NCBI GenBank assembly: GCA_900551985.1
Contig: URYG01000012.1
Location: 1 to 32,542 of the forward strand
DNA from: an uncultured Prevotella sp.
GTDB taxonomy: Bacteria; Bacteroidota; Bacteroidia; Bacteroidales; Bacteroidaceae
Direction of reading: 5' to 3'
DNA: 32,542 nucleotides
The position numbers and the translations under genes are program-made. Below, in pieces: positions 18,201 to 26,054 of this stretch (the first letter of the stretch is position 1; each line of letters begins with the position of its first letter). Under the pieces are notes generated by a model. It was given only the letters and a program-made list of their open reading frames with translations. It made no database searches and was not told the DNA's origin.

Positions 18201-19568
18201 ACCGTAGCCAAGCAGAAGGACGTCAGTATGAGCTTCACTCCGTGGACCAGCAACCACGAGATGCTCTTCGACCAGGAAAAGGTGGAAACCATCGTCTATA
18301 ACCTGCTGAGCAACGCCGTAAAATATACCCCAGACAAGGGTATCATCAGCGTGAAACTCTATCTGGAGAACAACATCGTATTCTTCTCGGTAGAAGACAA
18401 TGGTCCGGGCATCAAGCCGGAAAGAGAGGCTGATCTCTTCAAGCCATTCATGCACGGATATGCTTCCAAGGGCGGTATGGGCATCGGTCTCTATACGGCG
18501 CATCAGATGGCAGAAATCCACAAGGGTTCGCTCACCTATCAGCGTTCCCAGAATCTCGGAGGCAGCCGCTTCTGCCTTGCCCTGCCAAATGATGCCGACA
18601 AGTATCAGCCGGAAGATATCATTGAGAAGAAGGCGCTGGATGACCACAGCATCGACAAGGATGAGATAGAGATGATAGTGAAGGAGATGACTCCGAAAGC
18701 CATCAACAACGTTACCGTGATGGTGATAGAAGATGATCCGGACATGCTGGAGCAGATCAAGTCGGAGCTATCTGTCTATTTCCATGTAGAATCATTCATG
18801 AACGGAAAGACGGGTTACGAGAACATCCGGAAGATCAAGCCAGCCCTGCTCATCAGCGACATCCAGTTGCCGGAGATGAGCGGCTACGAGATTGTAAGCA
18901 ATATGAAGGCTGATCCGGAGACGCAGAACATCCCAGTCATCATGCTGACAGCCTTTGACGATACCAGCCATATACTGAAGGCATACAAGAACTTCGTAGA
19001 TGACTATATGGTGAAGCCTTGCAACTTCAAGCTCCTCATTGCCAGAGCCCTGCAGTTTGTGGCTATGGACCTGAAGGCGAAGCAGCAGGCTGAAGAGAAG
19101 GCGCTGCAGGAGAAGGCGCTTCGTCAGGAACCAACTCTTAAGGAAAATGCTCCACTAGAGAACCCAGAACAGTCTTCCTGCGGAGAAGCGATCCTGATCA
19201 AGCCCGTGAAGGAGCTCAAGAAGAATGAGCCAACCCTCCTGATGTCCACCCTCGACAAGAAGTTCAAGGATAAGCTGGAGGCGATCGTGGCACAGCATAT
19301 CAGCGACAACAACTTCAATGTAGATCGCCTTGCCGAGCTGCTCTGCCTGGGCCGTACCACGGTATATAACCGCACCAAGAGCATTATGGGTGTTTCGCCA
19401 AACATCTATATCCAGAACGAGCGTCTGCGCATCGCCGCCAAACTCCTGCTGGAAGGCGAATACACGGTATCCGAAATCAGCGAAAAGGTAGGTTTCTCCG
19501 ATTCCACCTATTTCTATAAGTGCTTCAAGAATAAGTATGGAATCGCACCGAGCAAGTATGGCAAGTAA
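15216..19568 (+). CDS. Hybrid two-component system (HTCS) sensor-regulator of the pectin PUL
   Basis: The protein has 1450 residues from the ATG after the consensus promoter. The order is: signal anchor (about 8-29), periplasmic two-propeller sensor made of Reg_prop repeats (about 35-775, recurring WLGT, WIGT and WIAT motifs), Y_Y_Y domain (about 779-861), one membrane helix (about 866-886), HisKA with SHEFRTPL and phospho-accepting H917, HATPase (N-box LLSNAVKYTP near 1028, DNGPGIK near 1061, GGMGIGL), receiver domain (about 1166-1281) with D1215 in ISDIQLPE, and a C-terminal AraC-type helix-turn-helix (about 1350-1450). All catalytic residues appear present. It should bind RG-I oligosaccharides in the periplasm and activate susCD and the lyase unit. 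Confidence 0.95.
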   Translation: MKRNKKTFYTLLYIVGFISIWLMPLQAFGSIKLDGKRLSAKDGLSCNTVNDIIQDRDGFIWLGTPNGMSRYDGYQFINFTNLSKNSAQKSHHSISQLINDEKHGLIWGYNPSNILCCYDLETSHFLDFSDKENASLLKNRFKSQNGMWLFSADFGAKHLVYSNGKFQVTDYTTRNGKLIGDHQLQMIEDAKLNVWIASDKGLNRITPDGKSHLMLKNQHITTQTTDGNHIAVLTDKGDAFLYNNSGKLIRKSHLPSMVGFAGKSRASFFWQGEWYIFTEEETFAMNLKTGTFHKPAIQIPNAMSKSFLKSYEFLYDKQGNAYLFGKKGKLYKRFHLLDDKAYINGRDKNFVAAEDAKGNVYIVSYGNGLFLYNPKEDELQHFSTADKDPLFHSNFLMSVFIDRSGCIWICTGDGVYCCRELKDLNTEHVKIEPDCNREWSNYVRHISNIGNDRLAVTTRANMTYIYDTRTRQRMVEKQTDACVYDYAIDPQGKKWIATKGEGIYIDGVKYSKYEKEHYAPGAAFYKTLFDKQGRAWIATWGEGLLITPQKAGQQPRKFEQFLNADGKEAQIHDLLLDHKGRLWICSNNGIIMVNTAEKKITAQKFLRFSEENGKLPVSEINCGIEAHDGKLWFAATGGILKCSYNEKTRELEYELFDTSKGLTDNNTRSLEEDNYGNIWIGTEEGISRLNAKTNNIRSFQIGRTIFSNNFTENCATKLKDGRLVFGVADGMIFIQPSRTISMPPAHMKAVITDLAINGISIYEAENEQFLTKALNYTREISLPHDKNSLNIHFSNFDYPHIQNAMYQYYMEGINKSWRPMTSINHAEFSDLNPGSYTLHIRTRIGSNQWSEETLLHITICQPWYNTVWAWCIYLLIICGAGVLYYRSWLRNFELNQQIAVEKQMIDFRINFFTHISHEFRTPLAIIQNAVEKMLTKGEGCASKNTIYTLSRGTKRLQRLINQLMEFRKINTGNMKLNVEKGEIIGFVRNIYNDFYTVAKQKDVSMSFTPWTSNHEMLFDQEKVETIVYNLLSNAVKYTPDKGIISVKLYLENNIVFFSVEDNGPGIKPEREADLFKPFMHGYASKGGMGIGLYTAHQMAEIHKGSLTYQRSQNLGGSRFCLALPNDADKYQPEDIIEKKALDDHSIDKDEIEMIVKEMTPKAINNVTVMVIEDDPDMLEQIKSELSVYFHVESFMNGKTGYENIRKIKPALLISDIQLPEMSGYEIVSNMKADPETQNIPVIMLTAFDDTSHILKAYKNFVDDYMVKPCNFKLLIARALQFVAMDLKAKQQAEEKALQEKALRQEPTLKENAPLENPEQSSCGEAILIKPVKELKKNEPTLLMSTLDKKFKDKLEAIVAQHISDNNFNVDRLAELLCLGRTTVYNRTKSIMGVSPNIYIQNERLRIAAKLLLEGEYTVSEISEKVGFSDSTYFYKCFKNKYGIAPSKYGK

Positions 19569-19632
19569 AGCCTGCCGGCACTGATGGTTTGCCGATAGAA
19601 CTGTATGAAAAATAATAATTTAAAATAACACA

Positions 19633-20880
19633 ATGAATATCAAGTCAATAGGTAATAAAATTAAGGGTAATCCCAGGATGGTAGAGGGCACGGTATATTC
19701 CATGCTCATCATCTGCAGTATTTCTCATTTTCTGAATGATATGATTCAGTCGATCATTCCTTCCATCTACCCGATCGTAAAGGATAAGTTCGACTTCTCG
19801 TTTGCACAGATAGGCATCATCACGCTGGTCTTCCAGATGACCTCTTCCATCCTGCAGCCTTTCACAGGACTGTATGCCGACAAGCATCCCCGTCCCTATG
19901 CGCTCTCCATCGGTATGTGCTTCACATTGGTGGGCCTGCTCCTGCTGGCCTTCGCCGAGAATTATTTTCTGATTCTCCTGGCTGTGAGCGTTGTAGGTCT
20001 AGGCTCGTCAGTGTTTCATCCCACAGCTTCGAGAGTGGCACAGATGGCATCGGGAGGTAAGAAGAGTCTGGCACAGTCCATCTTCCAGGTGGGCGGCAAT
20101 GGCGGATCGGCAGTAGGACCACTGCTGGCAGCCATCATCATCCTGCCTTTCGGACAGCATGCCATCTCCTGGTTTGCCCTTGCAGCCCTGCTCGCCGCCA
20201 TCATCATGGTAAGATTGGGAGTCTGGTACAAGGCAAGACTGGCTTACGTGGTGAATCATCCGCAGAAACAACCGCTTCTCAACACCCATATCTCTAAAAG
20301 AGTGAAGTATTGGGCACTGTTCATCCTCATTATGCTCGTGTTCTCCAAGTATTTCTATACAGCTTGCATCACGAGCTACTTCACCTTCTTCCTGATTGAT
20401 AAGTTCGGTGTCTCGGTACAGACTTCGCAGCTCTGCCTCTTCGTATTCCTTGCCGCCTTTGCCATCGGAACCGTGGCTGGAGGCATGCTGGGCGATAAGT
20501 TTGGCAGAAAGTATGTCATCTGGTTCTCCATTCTGGGAGCAGCACCTTTCGCCATTGCCATGCCTTTTGTGAACTTCACCTGGACCATCATCTGCACCTT
20601 CATGTCAGGACTGATCATCGCCTCGGCGTTCTCTTCCATTGTGGTATATGCCACCGACCTGATGCCCGACAAAGTGGGATTGATAGCTGGCATCTTCTTC
20701 GGACTGATGTTTGGCCTGGGAGGTCTGGGCTCCGCATTCTTCGGCTGGCTGGCAGACAAGACCAGTATTGAGTTCATCTTCCAGGTGAGTGCCTTCCTGC
20801 CATTGCTCGGCATCATCGCAGGATTCTTGCCGAATACGCAGAAGAGAAACGTTGAAGAAACAGATGAAGACACAAAGTAA
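19633..20880 (+). CDS. MFS transporter, Fsr (fosmidomycin-resistance) type
   Basis: The protein has 415 residues with about 12 hydrophobic segments. The N-terminal SHFLNDMIQSIIPSIYPI is typical of the Fsr family. MFS motif A-like loops are seen after TM2 (GLYADKHPRP, about 79-88) and after TM8 (GGMLGDKFGRK). It is an inner-membrane protein. It lies 64 bp after the HTCS gene with no TAnnTTTG box in the gap, so readthrough from the HTCS promoter is likely. Annotated relatives are drug or sugar efflux proteins. Whether it exports a toxic compound or imports a PUL-derived sugar cannot be told from sequence. Confidence 0.88.
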   Translation: MNIKSIGNKIKGNPRMVEGTVYSMLIICSISHFLNDMIQSIIPSIYPIVKDKFDFSFAQIGIITLVFQMTSSILQPFTGLYADKHPRPYALSIGMCFTLVGLLLLAFAENYFLILLAVSVVGLGSSVFHPTASRVAQMASGGKKSLAQSIFQVGGNGGSAVGPLLAAIIILPFGQHAISWFALAALLAAIIMVRLGVWYKARLAYVVNHPQKQPLLNTHISKRVKYWALFILIMLVFSKYFYTACITSYFTFFLIDKFGVSVQTSQLCLFVFLAAFAIGTVAGGMLGDKFGRKYVIWFSILGAAPFAIAMPFVNFTWTIICTFMSGLIIASAFSSIVVYATDLMPDKVGLIAGIFFGLMFGLGGLGSAFFGWLADKTSIEFIFQVSAFLPLLGIIAGFLPNTQKRNVEETDEDTK

Positions 20881-20941
20881 ATGAAAAACGTTGATCTTTT
20901 AGTAACTATATAAGTGAGTATTGACAAATATAGGAGGTTAA

Positions 20942-21100
20942 GAGAAGGGTATTGAAATTGGCAAGGCAGAAGGTATGGAAAAAGGAATGAACCAGAAAGC
21001 CCTGGATATTGCCAGGAATATGCTTGCAGATGGTGTTGACATCAATCTGATCATGAAGTATTCCGGTCTTACCCAGGAACAGATAGAAAAATTGAAATAA
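20942..21100 (+). pseudogene. 3' remnant of an Rpn/PD-(D/E)XK transposase-family gene
   Basis: The frame encodes 52 residues: a charged repeat KGIEIGKAEGMEKGMNQKAL, then ARNMLADGVDINLIMKYSGL and TQEQIEKLK before TAA. This matches the usual C-terminal tail of Rpn family recombination-promoting nucleases (PDDEXK_2), normally about 300 residues long. A stop codon lies in frame directly upstream (20939-20941), so the catalytic part is gone. It lies 92 bp before the insertion sequence, which suggests earlier rearrangement at this site. Confidence 0.7.
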
Positions 21101-21192
21101 GATATCATCTTAGAGGTAACAGATAAAACAGAAATACCCCATCCTACTTTCTCAAGCGGAATTCGGGATGTAAAAACGAAAAAACAATAGCC

Positions 21193-21224
21193 AAGAGGGT
21201 GTGTCATAAGTCTGTGACGCACCC
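21193..21224. repeat. IS left terminal inverted repeat, also an inward-facing terminator
   Basis: These 32 bp are the exact reverse complement of 23090-23121. The repeat folds on itself: GGGTGTGTCA pairs with TGACGCACCC (one G-T wobble) around a TAAGTCTG-region loop, and is followed by CTTTTT. For transcripts entering from the left it is therefore a good intrinsic terminator that shields the transposase. Confidence 0.85.
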
Positions 21225-21281
21225 CTTTTTATTTTTTGCCTTTTCACAGATACGAAATCTTTAAAAAATATTTTTATTTAC

Positions 21282-21303
21282 AACAAAGCCCAAACTTTCA
21301 CAA
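21282..21303. repeat. Inner imperfect inverted repeat, left copy
   Basis: The stretch AACAAAGCCCAAACTTTCAC matches, with small gaps, the reverse complement of 22961-22986 (AACAAAACAGCCCCAAAGCT...). It may be the ancestral or subterminal transposase-binding end. CAAAGCCC here also pairs with GGGCTTTG at 21308-21315, which overlaps the transposase -33 element. Confidence 0.5.
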
Positions 21304-21311
21304 GCTCGGGC

Positions 21312-21342
21312 TTTGCCTTTCCGCAAAAGTTTGGTATTTTTG
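21312..21342 (+). promoter_or_regulatory. Transposase promoter
   Basis: TTTG at 21312-21315, 19 bases, then TATTTTTG at 21335-21342: a full Bacteroidota consensus. Transcription would begin near 21349, just before the ATG at 21361, giving a very short leader. Confidence 0.8.
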
Positions 21343-21360
21343 CAGAAAACTTCTTTAAGT

Positions 21361-22917
21361 ATGGCAAAGATACAAATAAAATCTGAAACTCGGCACGAAT
21401 TGAGCTTTTTTCCTAACTCTTTCGATGATTATGTGCCAAAAGACAGCAAAGTTCGTATGGTGGATCGTATTGTTCGCAGTATGGACATCAACCCTCTCAT
21501 GGATACCTATGATGGGATTGGTGCTCCTCCTTACAGTCCGAAGATGCTTCTAAGTTTAGTTGTTTTTGCCTATATCAATGGCGTTTATTCCTGTCGTGGC
21601 ATAGCGGACGCACTTAAATACGATGTTCGCTATATGTGGATTTGTGGAGGCAAGCGACTGTCTTTCGCGACCATCAACCGCTTTAGAACCAATCATATGA
21701 TAAAGTGCATCGACTTCTATTTTGATGCAGTCGTCTCCATATTGGCTGAAAAGGGCGTGATTAGTCTGGAGGAACAATATGTTGATGGCACTAAGATAGA
21801 GTCGAAAGCAAACAAGTACACGTTTGTATGGAAGAAGACCGTGGAAAAGAACAGGGCTAAGCTCTTGGAAAAGACCTCTGCAGCATTGGCTCAGATAAAA
21901 GAACAAATTCGCCTGAATGGCGGGAGTGACATTAGGGAAGAAGACAGCGAGCCAGCCACTTTCGCCAAGGATGTAGAGAGAAGTGCACGTTTGTGTGAGA
22001 GGCAAGTGAAGAACCTTCCTAAGGCAAAGCTTACAGGAAGAGAGAAGCAAAAGCTAAATACTCAGATAGATCACTTGTTCAAAGCCTCGGACAAACTGCG
22101 CGAGTATGAAAAATCACTGGATATACTGGGCGAGAGAAACAGTTACTCCAAGACTGATCCCGATGCGACCTTCATGCGCCTCAAGGAAGATGCCATGAAC
22201 AATGGGCAGACAAAGCCTGCCTATAATCTTCAAATAGCGACAGAGAATCAATATTGGACGAATTTCGCCCTCTATCACAATCCAACAGACACCCTGACCT
22301 TCAAACCGTTTTTGGATAAGTACAAGAAAAGACATGGAAAGCAATCCAAGTGTGTCACCGCAGACTCAGGATACGGATCAGAGGAGAACTATGAGTACAT
22401 GGAGATGGAAGAGATGGTGGGATATGTAAAGTACAACTGGTTCCACAAGGAACAGCATAAGCCTTTCAAGGAAGATGCCTTTAACCAAGCAAATTTCCAC
22501 TATAATAAAGACGAAGACTATTACGTCTGTCCCATGGGACAACACATGAATCCTTGCGGACAACGGCAAACGAAAAGTGACTCAAGCTATGCGTCCGTCA
22601 TATCATTATATAGAGCGCAGCGATGTGAAGGCTGTCCACTTGGGGGACTTTGCAAGAAAGCCAAGGGTAACAGAACCATATATGTCAACCATAAGTTGAA
22701 TGCGTATAAAAAGGAAGCATTTTTGCTGCTGACGTCTGAGGAAGGTATGAAACACAGGAGTCAGAGACCGATAGAGCCAGAAGCTGCGTTTGGACAGATG
22801 AAGGCAGACATGCATTACAAGCGATTCAGGCATTTCGGAAAGGACAAAGTTTACATGGACATAGGGTTGTTCGGTATAGGATTCAATTTGAAGAAATATT
22901 TGGGGATAAAACGATAA
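21361..22917 (+). CDS. IS1182-family DDE transposase
   Basis: The protein has 518 residues from the ATG at 21361, chosen because the open frame further upstream crosses the promoter. The N-terminal DUF772-like domain has YSPKMLLSLVVFAYINGVYS and the usual YVDGTKIESKANKYTFVW block. The DDE triad is D142 (VDGTK), D335 (TADSGYGS) and E474 (PEAAFGQMK). A cysteine cluster CPMGQHMNPCG...CEGCPLGGLC sits between the second D and the E, as usual in the family. It catalyses transposition of its own element, and no disruption is seen. Confidence 0.93.
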   Translation: MAKIQIKSETRHELSFFPNSFDDYVPKDSKVRMVDRIVRSMDINPLMDTYDGIGAPPYSPKMLLSLVVFAYINGVYSCRGIADALKYDVRYMWICGGKRLSFATINRFRTNHMIKCIDFYFDAVVSILAEKGVISLEEQYVDGTKIESKANKYTFVWKKTVEKNRAKLLEKTSAALAQIKEQIRLNGGSDIREEDSEPATFAKDVERSARLCERQVKNLPKAKLTGREKQKLNTQIDHLFKASDKLREYEKSLDILGERNSYSKTDPDATFMRLKEDAMNNGQTKPAYNLQIATENQYWTNFALYHNPTDTLTFKPFLDKYKKRHGKQSKCVTADSGYGSEENYEYMEMEEMVGYVKYNWFHKEQHKPFKEDAFNQANFHYNKDEDYYVCPMGQHMNPCGQRQTKSDSSYASVISLYRAQRCEGCPLGGLCKKAKGNRTIYVNHKLNAYKKEAFLLLTSEEGMKHRSQRPIEPEAAFGQMKADMHYKRFRHFGKDKVYMDIGLFGIGFNLKKYLGIKR

Positions 22918-22960
22918 AACTCAATTTGGACAGTTTTACCGTCTGGGACAATTATGCCCT

Positions 22961-22986
22961 TTTGTGAGCTTTGGGGCTGTTTTGTT
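22961..22986. repeat. Inner imperfect inverted repeat, right copy
   Basis: TTTGTGAGCTTTGGGGCTGT followed by TTTGTT is the imperfect inverse of the left copy at 21282-21303. It starts 44 bp after the transposase stop codon and ends 104 bp before the right 32-bp terminal repeat. Confidence 0.5.
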
Positions 22987-23089
22987 ATCGATAAAACGTG
23001 AAAAGTAAAGTTTCTATACAATACAATAAGATTCCCTTTGTGAAGAAAGACTACGATTCAACTAGAATATACAGAAACACACAAAAAAA

Positions 23090-23121
23090 GGGTGCGTCAC
23101 AGACTTATGACACACCCTCTT
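23090..23121. repeat. IS right terminal inverted repeat, also an inward-facing terminator on the minus strand
   Basis: This is the perfect inverted partner of 21193-21224. Read on the minus strand it gives the same hairpin followed by seven T, so antisense transcription entering from the right would stop here. The outward (plus) direction has a C-A mismatch in the stem but still a T-rich tail, so it may also terminate the transposase transcript weakly. Confidence 0.85.
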
Positions 23122-23158
23122 TTCTTTGTAAAAAGCCTCAAAATTTTGCCTGCTTGTC

Positions 23159-23189
23159 TTGTCTGTCTCAATCTTTTTTTATATTTTTG
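23159..23189 (+). promoter_or_regulatory. Promoter of the GH31 gene
   Basis: TTG at 23159-23161, 20 bases, then TATTTTTG at 23182-23189, matching TAnnTTTG. It lies just outside the insertion sequence and 25 bases before the ATG at 23214, so the IS did not remove the GH31 promoter. Confidence 0.75.
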
Positions 23190-23213
23190 CAAAAAATAAG
23201 CAAAATAGCAACA

Positions 23214-25761
23214 ATGAAGACAGTTTTACATATGCTAAAGAATTTATCTCTCATTGCCCTTTTGGGCATCGCTGCCGTTGGCGTTCCAAGTGAACTCTGC
23301 GCCAAGAGCGTAAAGGTGGCAGGTACACAGAAAGGTGCGGCTGCCAAGTCTATCACCCGTCAGGTAGCTCAGCAGAATGTAACCATCGAGTTCTACTCTC
23401 CTTCCATCGTCCGCATCCTGAAATCTGATGCCGGACTTGGTGCTTCTGTTCAGAAGAAAAGCTATTCTGTCATCTTGAAGCCTCAGCAACTTAAGGATGT
23501 TCAGATACAGGAAAACGGAGATGTTGTAAATATTAAATCCAGTTTCATTTCCGTCGAACTGAACCAGCAAACAGGCGAAATCCGCTTCCTCTCGAAGGAT
23601 GGAAAACTGCTGCTTACCGATACGAAGACCCGCTTGGAAGCCCGCAAGGACGAAGCCAACAAGGGCAAGTACCGCATTGAGCAAGATTTCCGTCTTGCAG
23701 ACGACGAAGCCATCTATGGCTTAGGACAGCTGCGTGATGTTTACATGAATCAGCGTGGCCGTCAGAACATCGTACTCTGGAACAATAACACCTATATAGC
23801 CATCCCTTATTTCACCAGCGAGAAAGGCTACGGTCTTTACTGGGACAATGCGGGAAAAACCTATTTCAATGATATCGTAGCATCCAAGGAAGATCACAGT
23901 CAGCCTTCCCGTACTTCCTTCACCAGTGAAGTAGGAACCAGTGCCGACTACTATTTCATGTACAAGGATGGTACACAGGATGGAGTCATCGCCAGCATCC
24001 GTGAACTCACCGGACAGGCTACGATGTTCCCGAAATGGGCGATGGGATTCTGGCAATGCCGCGAGCGCTATAAGACCAGCGATGAACTGGCAGGCGTATT
24101 GGATAAGTATCGCGAACTGAAGATTCCTACCGATGCCATCGTACAGGACTGGCAGTATTGGGGATGCGACTCCAACTGGAATGCGATGAAGTTCCAGAAC
24201 CCATACTATATAAATAAGGTGGGCGACCCTGCCTTTGCCAAGTATCTTCCTACAGATATGAAGCAGATGAAGGCACAGGGAGAGCCTCGACTGAAGAGTC
24301 CGGAGGAGATGGTGAAGTATGTTCACAAGAACGATGCCCACCTGATGATTTCCATCTGGGCTAGTTTCGGTCCTTGGACAGAGCAGTATCGTGAACTGAA
24401 GAAGATGAATGCTCTCCTTCCTTTCGAAACATGGCCAAGAAACAGTGGTGTGATGCCATACGATGTCTTCAATCCGAAGGCTCGCAATCTCTACTGGAAG
24501 TATCTTACTCATCTCTACCAGATGGGCTTCGATGCCTGGTGGACCGATTCTACGGAGCCAGACCATTTTGAGAAACCGGGCGATGAGAACTATCAGACCT
24601 ACGACGGTTCATGGCTGGGCGTGAAGAACGCCTTCCCATTGTTGCACAACAAGAGCATCTACGAGCATCAGAGAGCGATGAAGGGCAATGAAAAGCGTTC
24701 GCTCCAGATGACCCGAAGCGGCAGTTTCGGTATTCAGCATTATGGCACCATCTGCTGGAGCGGTGATGTGGTAGCTTCCTGGAACGAGATGAAGAATCAG
24801 ATTCCATCGGGCTTGAACTTCTCGCTCTGCGGCATCCCATTCTGGAACACCGACCTGGGTGGCTTCTTCTACTGGGAGTTTGAACAGAATCCAAAGAATC
24901 CTGCCATTCAGGAACTGCAGACCCGCTGGATGCAGTGGGGAACCTTCATGCCATTGATGCGCAACCACTGTTCTTCGCCGATGGTAAGCGAACTGTATGA
25001 ATTTGGAAAACAGGGCGACTGGGCTTATGATGCTATGATCAAGACCATCAAGCTGCGTTATCGCCTTTTGCCTTATATCTACAGTACGGCAAGCGAGTGC
25101 GTGCAGAATAGCGGAAGTATGATGCGTGCCCTGGTGATGGATTATGCGGCAGACAAGAAGGCTTCCCGCCTGAACGATGAGTATCTCTTCGGTCGCAACA
25201 TTCTGGTGAAGCCGGTAACCGATCCTTTATATACCTGGAAGGACAAGGAGAAGAAGGGCCATACCATCTATCCTGATGTAAGGAAGGCAGCTGCGCCTGT
25301 GAATGTTTACTTGCCAAAGGGTAATAAATGGTATGATTTCTGGAGCAATGTCCAGTATGAGGGCGGCCAGGATATCCAGCGCCTTTGTCCTATCGACATC
25401 ATGCCTGTATTCATCAAGGCAGGTACCATTCGGTCCTGAAGTGCAGTATAGTTCAGAGAAGCCTTGGGATGAACTGGAAATCCGTGTTTATCCTGGTGCA
25501 GACGGTAAATTTACACTCTATGAGGACGAGGGCGACAACTACAACTACGAGAAGGGTAAGTTCTCTGAAATCCAGTTTGTATGGGATGAAGCAGACCGAA
25601 CCCTGAGTATCGCTCCACGCAAGGGCAGCTATAAGGGAATGCTCCAGCATCGCAGATTCCACATCGTACTGGTGGGCGCTGATAGTGGCGCAGGCGACCA
25701 GCCTATGCAGGCAAGCAAGAGTGTGGAATATGATGGAAAGGCAGTAAAGATACAATTATGA
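23214..25761 (+). pseudogene. GH31 family alpha-glycosidase (alpha-xylosidase/alpha-glucosidase-like) with late frameshift
   Basis: The start at 23214 follows the promoter and gives a signal peptide of about 30 residues. The order is: N-terminal galactose-mutarotase-like domain (about 45-250), TIM barrel (about 255-640) with likely nucleophile D445 (WWTDSTEPD) and acid/base D518 (WSGDVV), then beta-sandwich domains. The first frame stops at TGA 25437-25439, just after MPVFIKAGTI. The missing tail (FGPEVQYSSEKPWDELEIRV and on to KIQL) continues in another frame from 25429 to the TAA at 25761. This fits a small deletion (5 or 8 nt judging by the family motif KAG-[ST]-I-[I]-P-FGP). Only the C-terminal sandwich is lost, so partial activity is possible. 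It could also be a sequencing error. Substrate unknown. Confidence 0.85.
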
Positions 25762-25788
25762 TAGTTTATTGTTTATTTATTGCGTAAT

Positions 25789-25959
25789 ATGAATAAAAAA
25801 AGTATTTTTCTGTCAATGCTCCTACTGGGGGCATTGACAGCTCTGGCTCAAGATAATAAAGGCATTTATTCTTGGTCTGAACAGATAAAAAGCAAGTCAA
25901 TTGCACAATTTTGTCTTATTTACGCAGAAAAACAACCCTGTGATTGTGTTTTCTCGTAA
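25789..25959 (+). pseudogene. Truncated 5' end of a secreted-protein gene
   Basis: An ATG 28 bp after the GH31 reading end opens a 56-residue frame. It has a textbook signal peptide (MNKKSIFLSM, then LLLGALTALAQ) and about a dozen plausible mature residues (DNKGIYSWSEQ), after which the sequence loses protein character and stops at 25957-25959. This looks like the first codons of a further exported PUL enzyme cut off by the incoming restriction-modification segment. Where the native sequence ends (probably about 25880-25890) cannot be fixed without a relative. A genuine 56-residue peptide is the alternative. Confidence 0.5.
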
Positions 25960-25967
25960 AAATCAGT

Positions 25968-25975
25968 TATCTTTG
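25968..25975 (+). promoter_or_regulatory. Promoter -7 box for the type I RM operon
   Basis: TATCTTTG matches TAnnTTTG, with a TTG 21 bases upstream (25944-25946). The leader to the hsdR ATG at 26055 is about 70 bases. No other candidate lies between the truncated frame and hsdR. Confidence 0.6.
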
Positions 25976-26054
25976 TAGGCGAAATGGCAATAGCCAAATA
26001 TAAATACAGGAGCATAAATTGTTCTTATAAGTGTAACGATAAAAAAGATAAGAT

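Larger units (their letters stand above)
21193..23121 (+). mobile_element. IS1182-family insertion sequence (about 1.9 kb)
   Basis: One transposase gene is bounded by perfect 32-bp inverted repeats (21193-21224 and 23090-23121), giving 1929 bp, within the usual IS1182 size range. No clear target-site duplication is visible next to these repeats. A second, imperfect pair of inverted sequences lies inside them (about 21282-21303 and 22961-22986), so a shorter 1.7-kb core element is an alternative reading. The transposase is intact and the element could be active. Confidence 0.75.

Noticed and set aside
22998..23213. N-terminal extension of GH31 upstream of 23214
   Set aside because: It runs through the right IS inverted repeat and the GH31 promoter, and it lacks protein character. 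The signal peptide begins at 23214.
25811..25839. 9-bp inverted repeat (TGTCAATGC / GCATTGACA)
   Set aside because: It falls within signal-peptide codons. A perfect 9-bp repeat with an 11-nt loop is expected by chance about once or twice in a window of this size.
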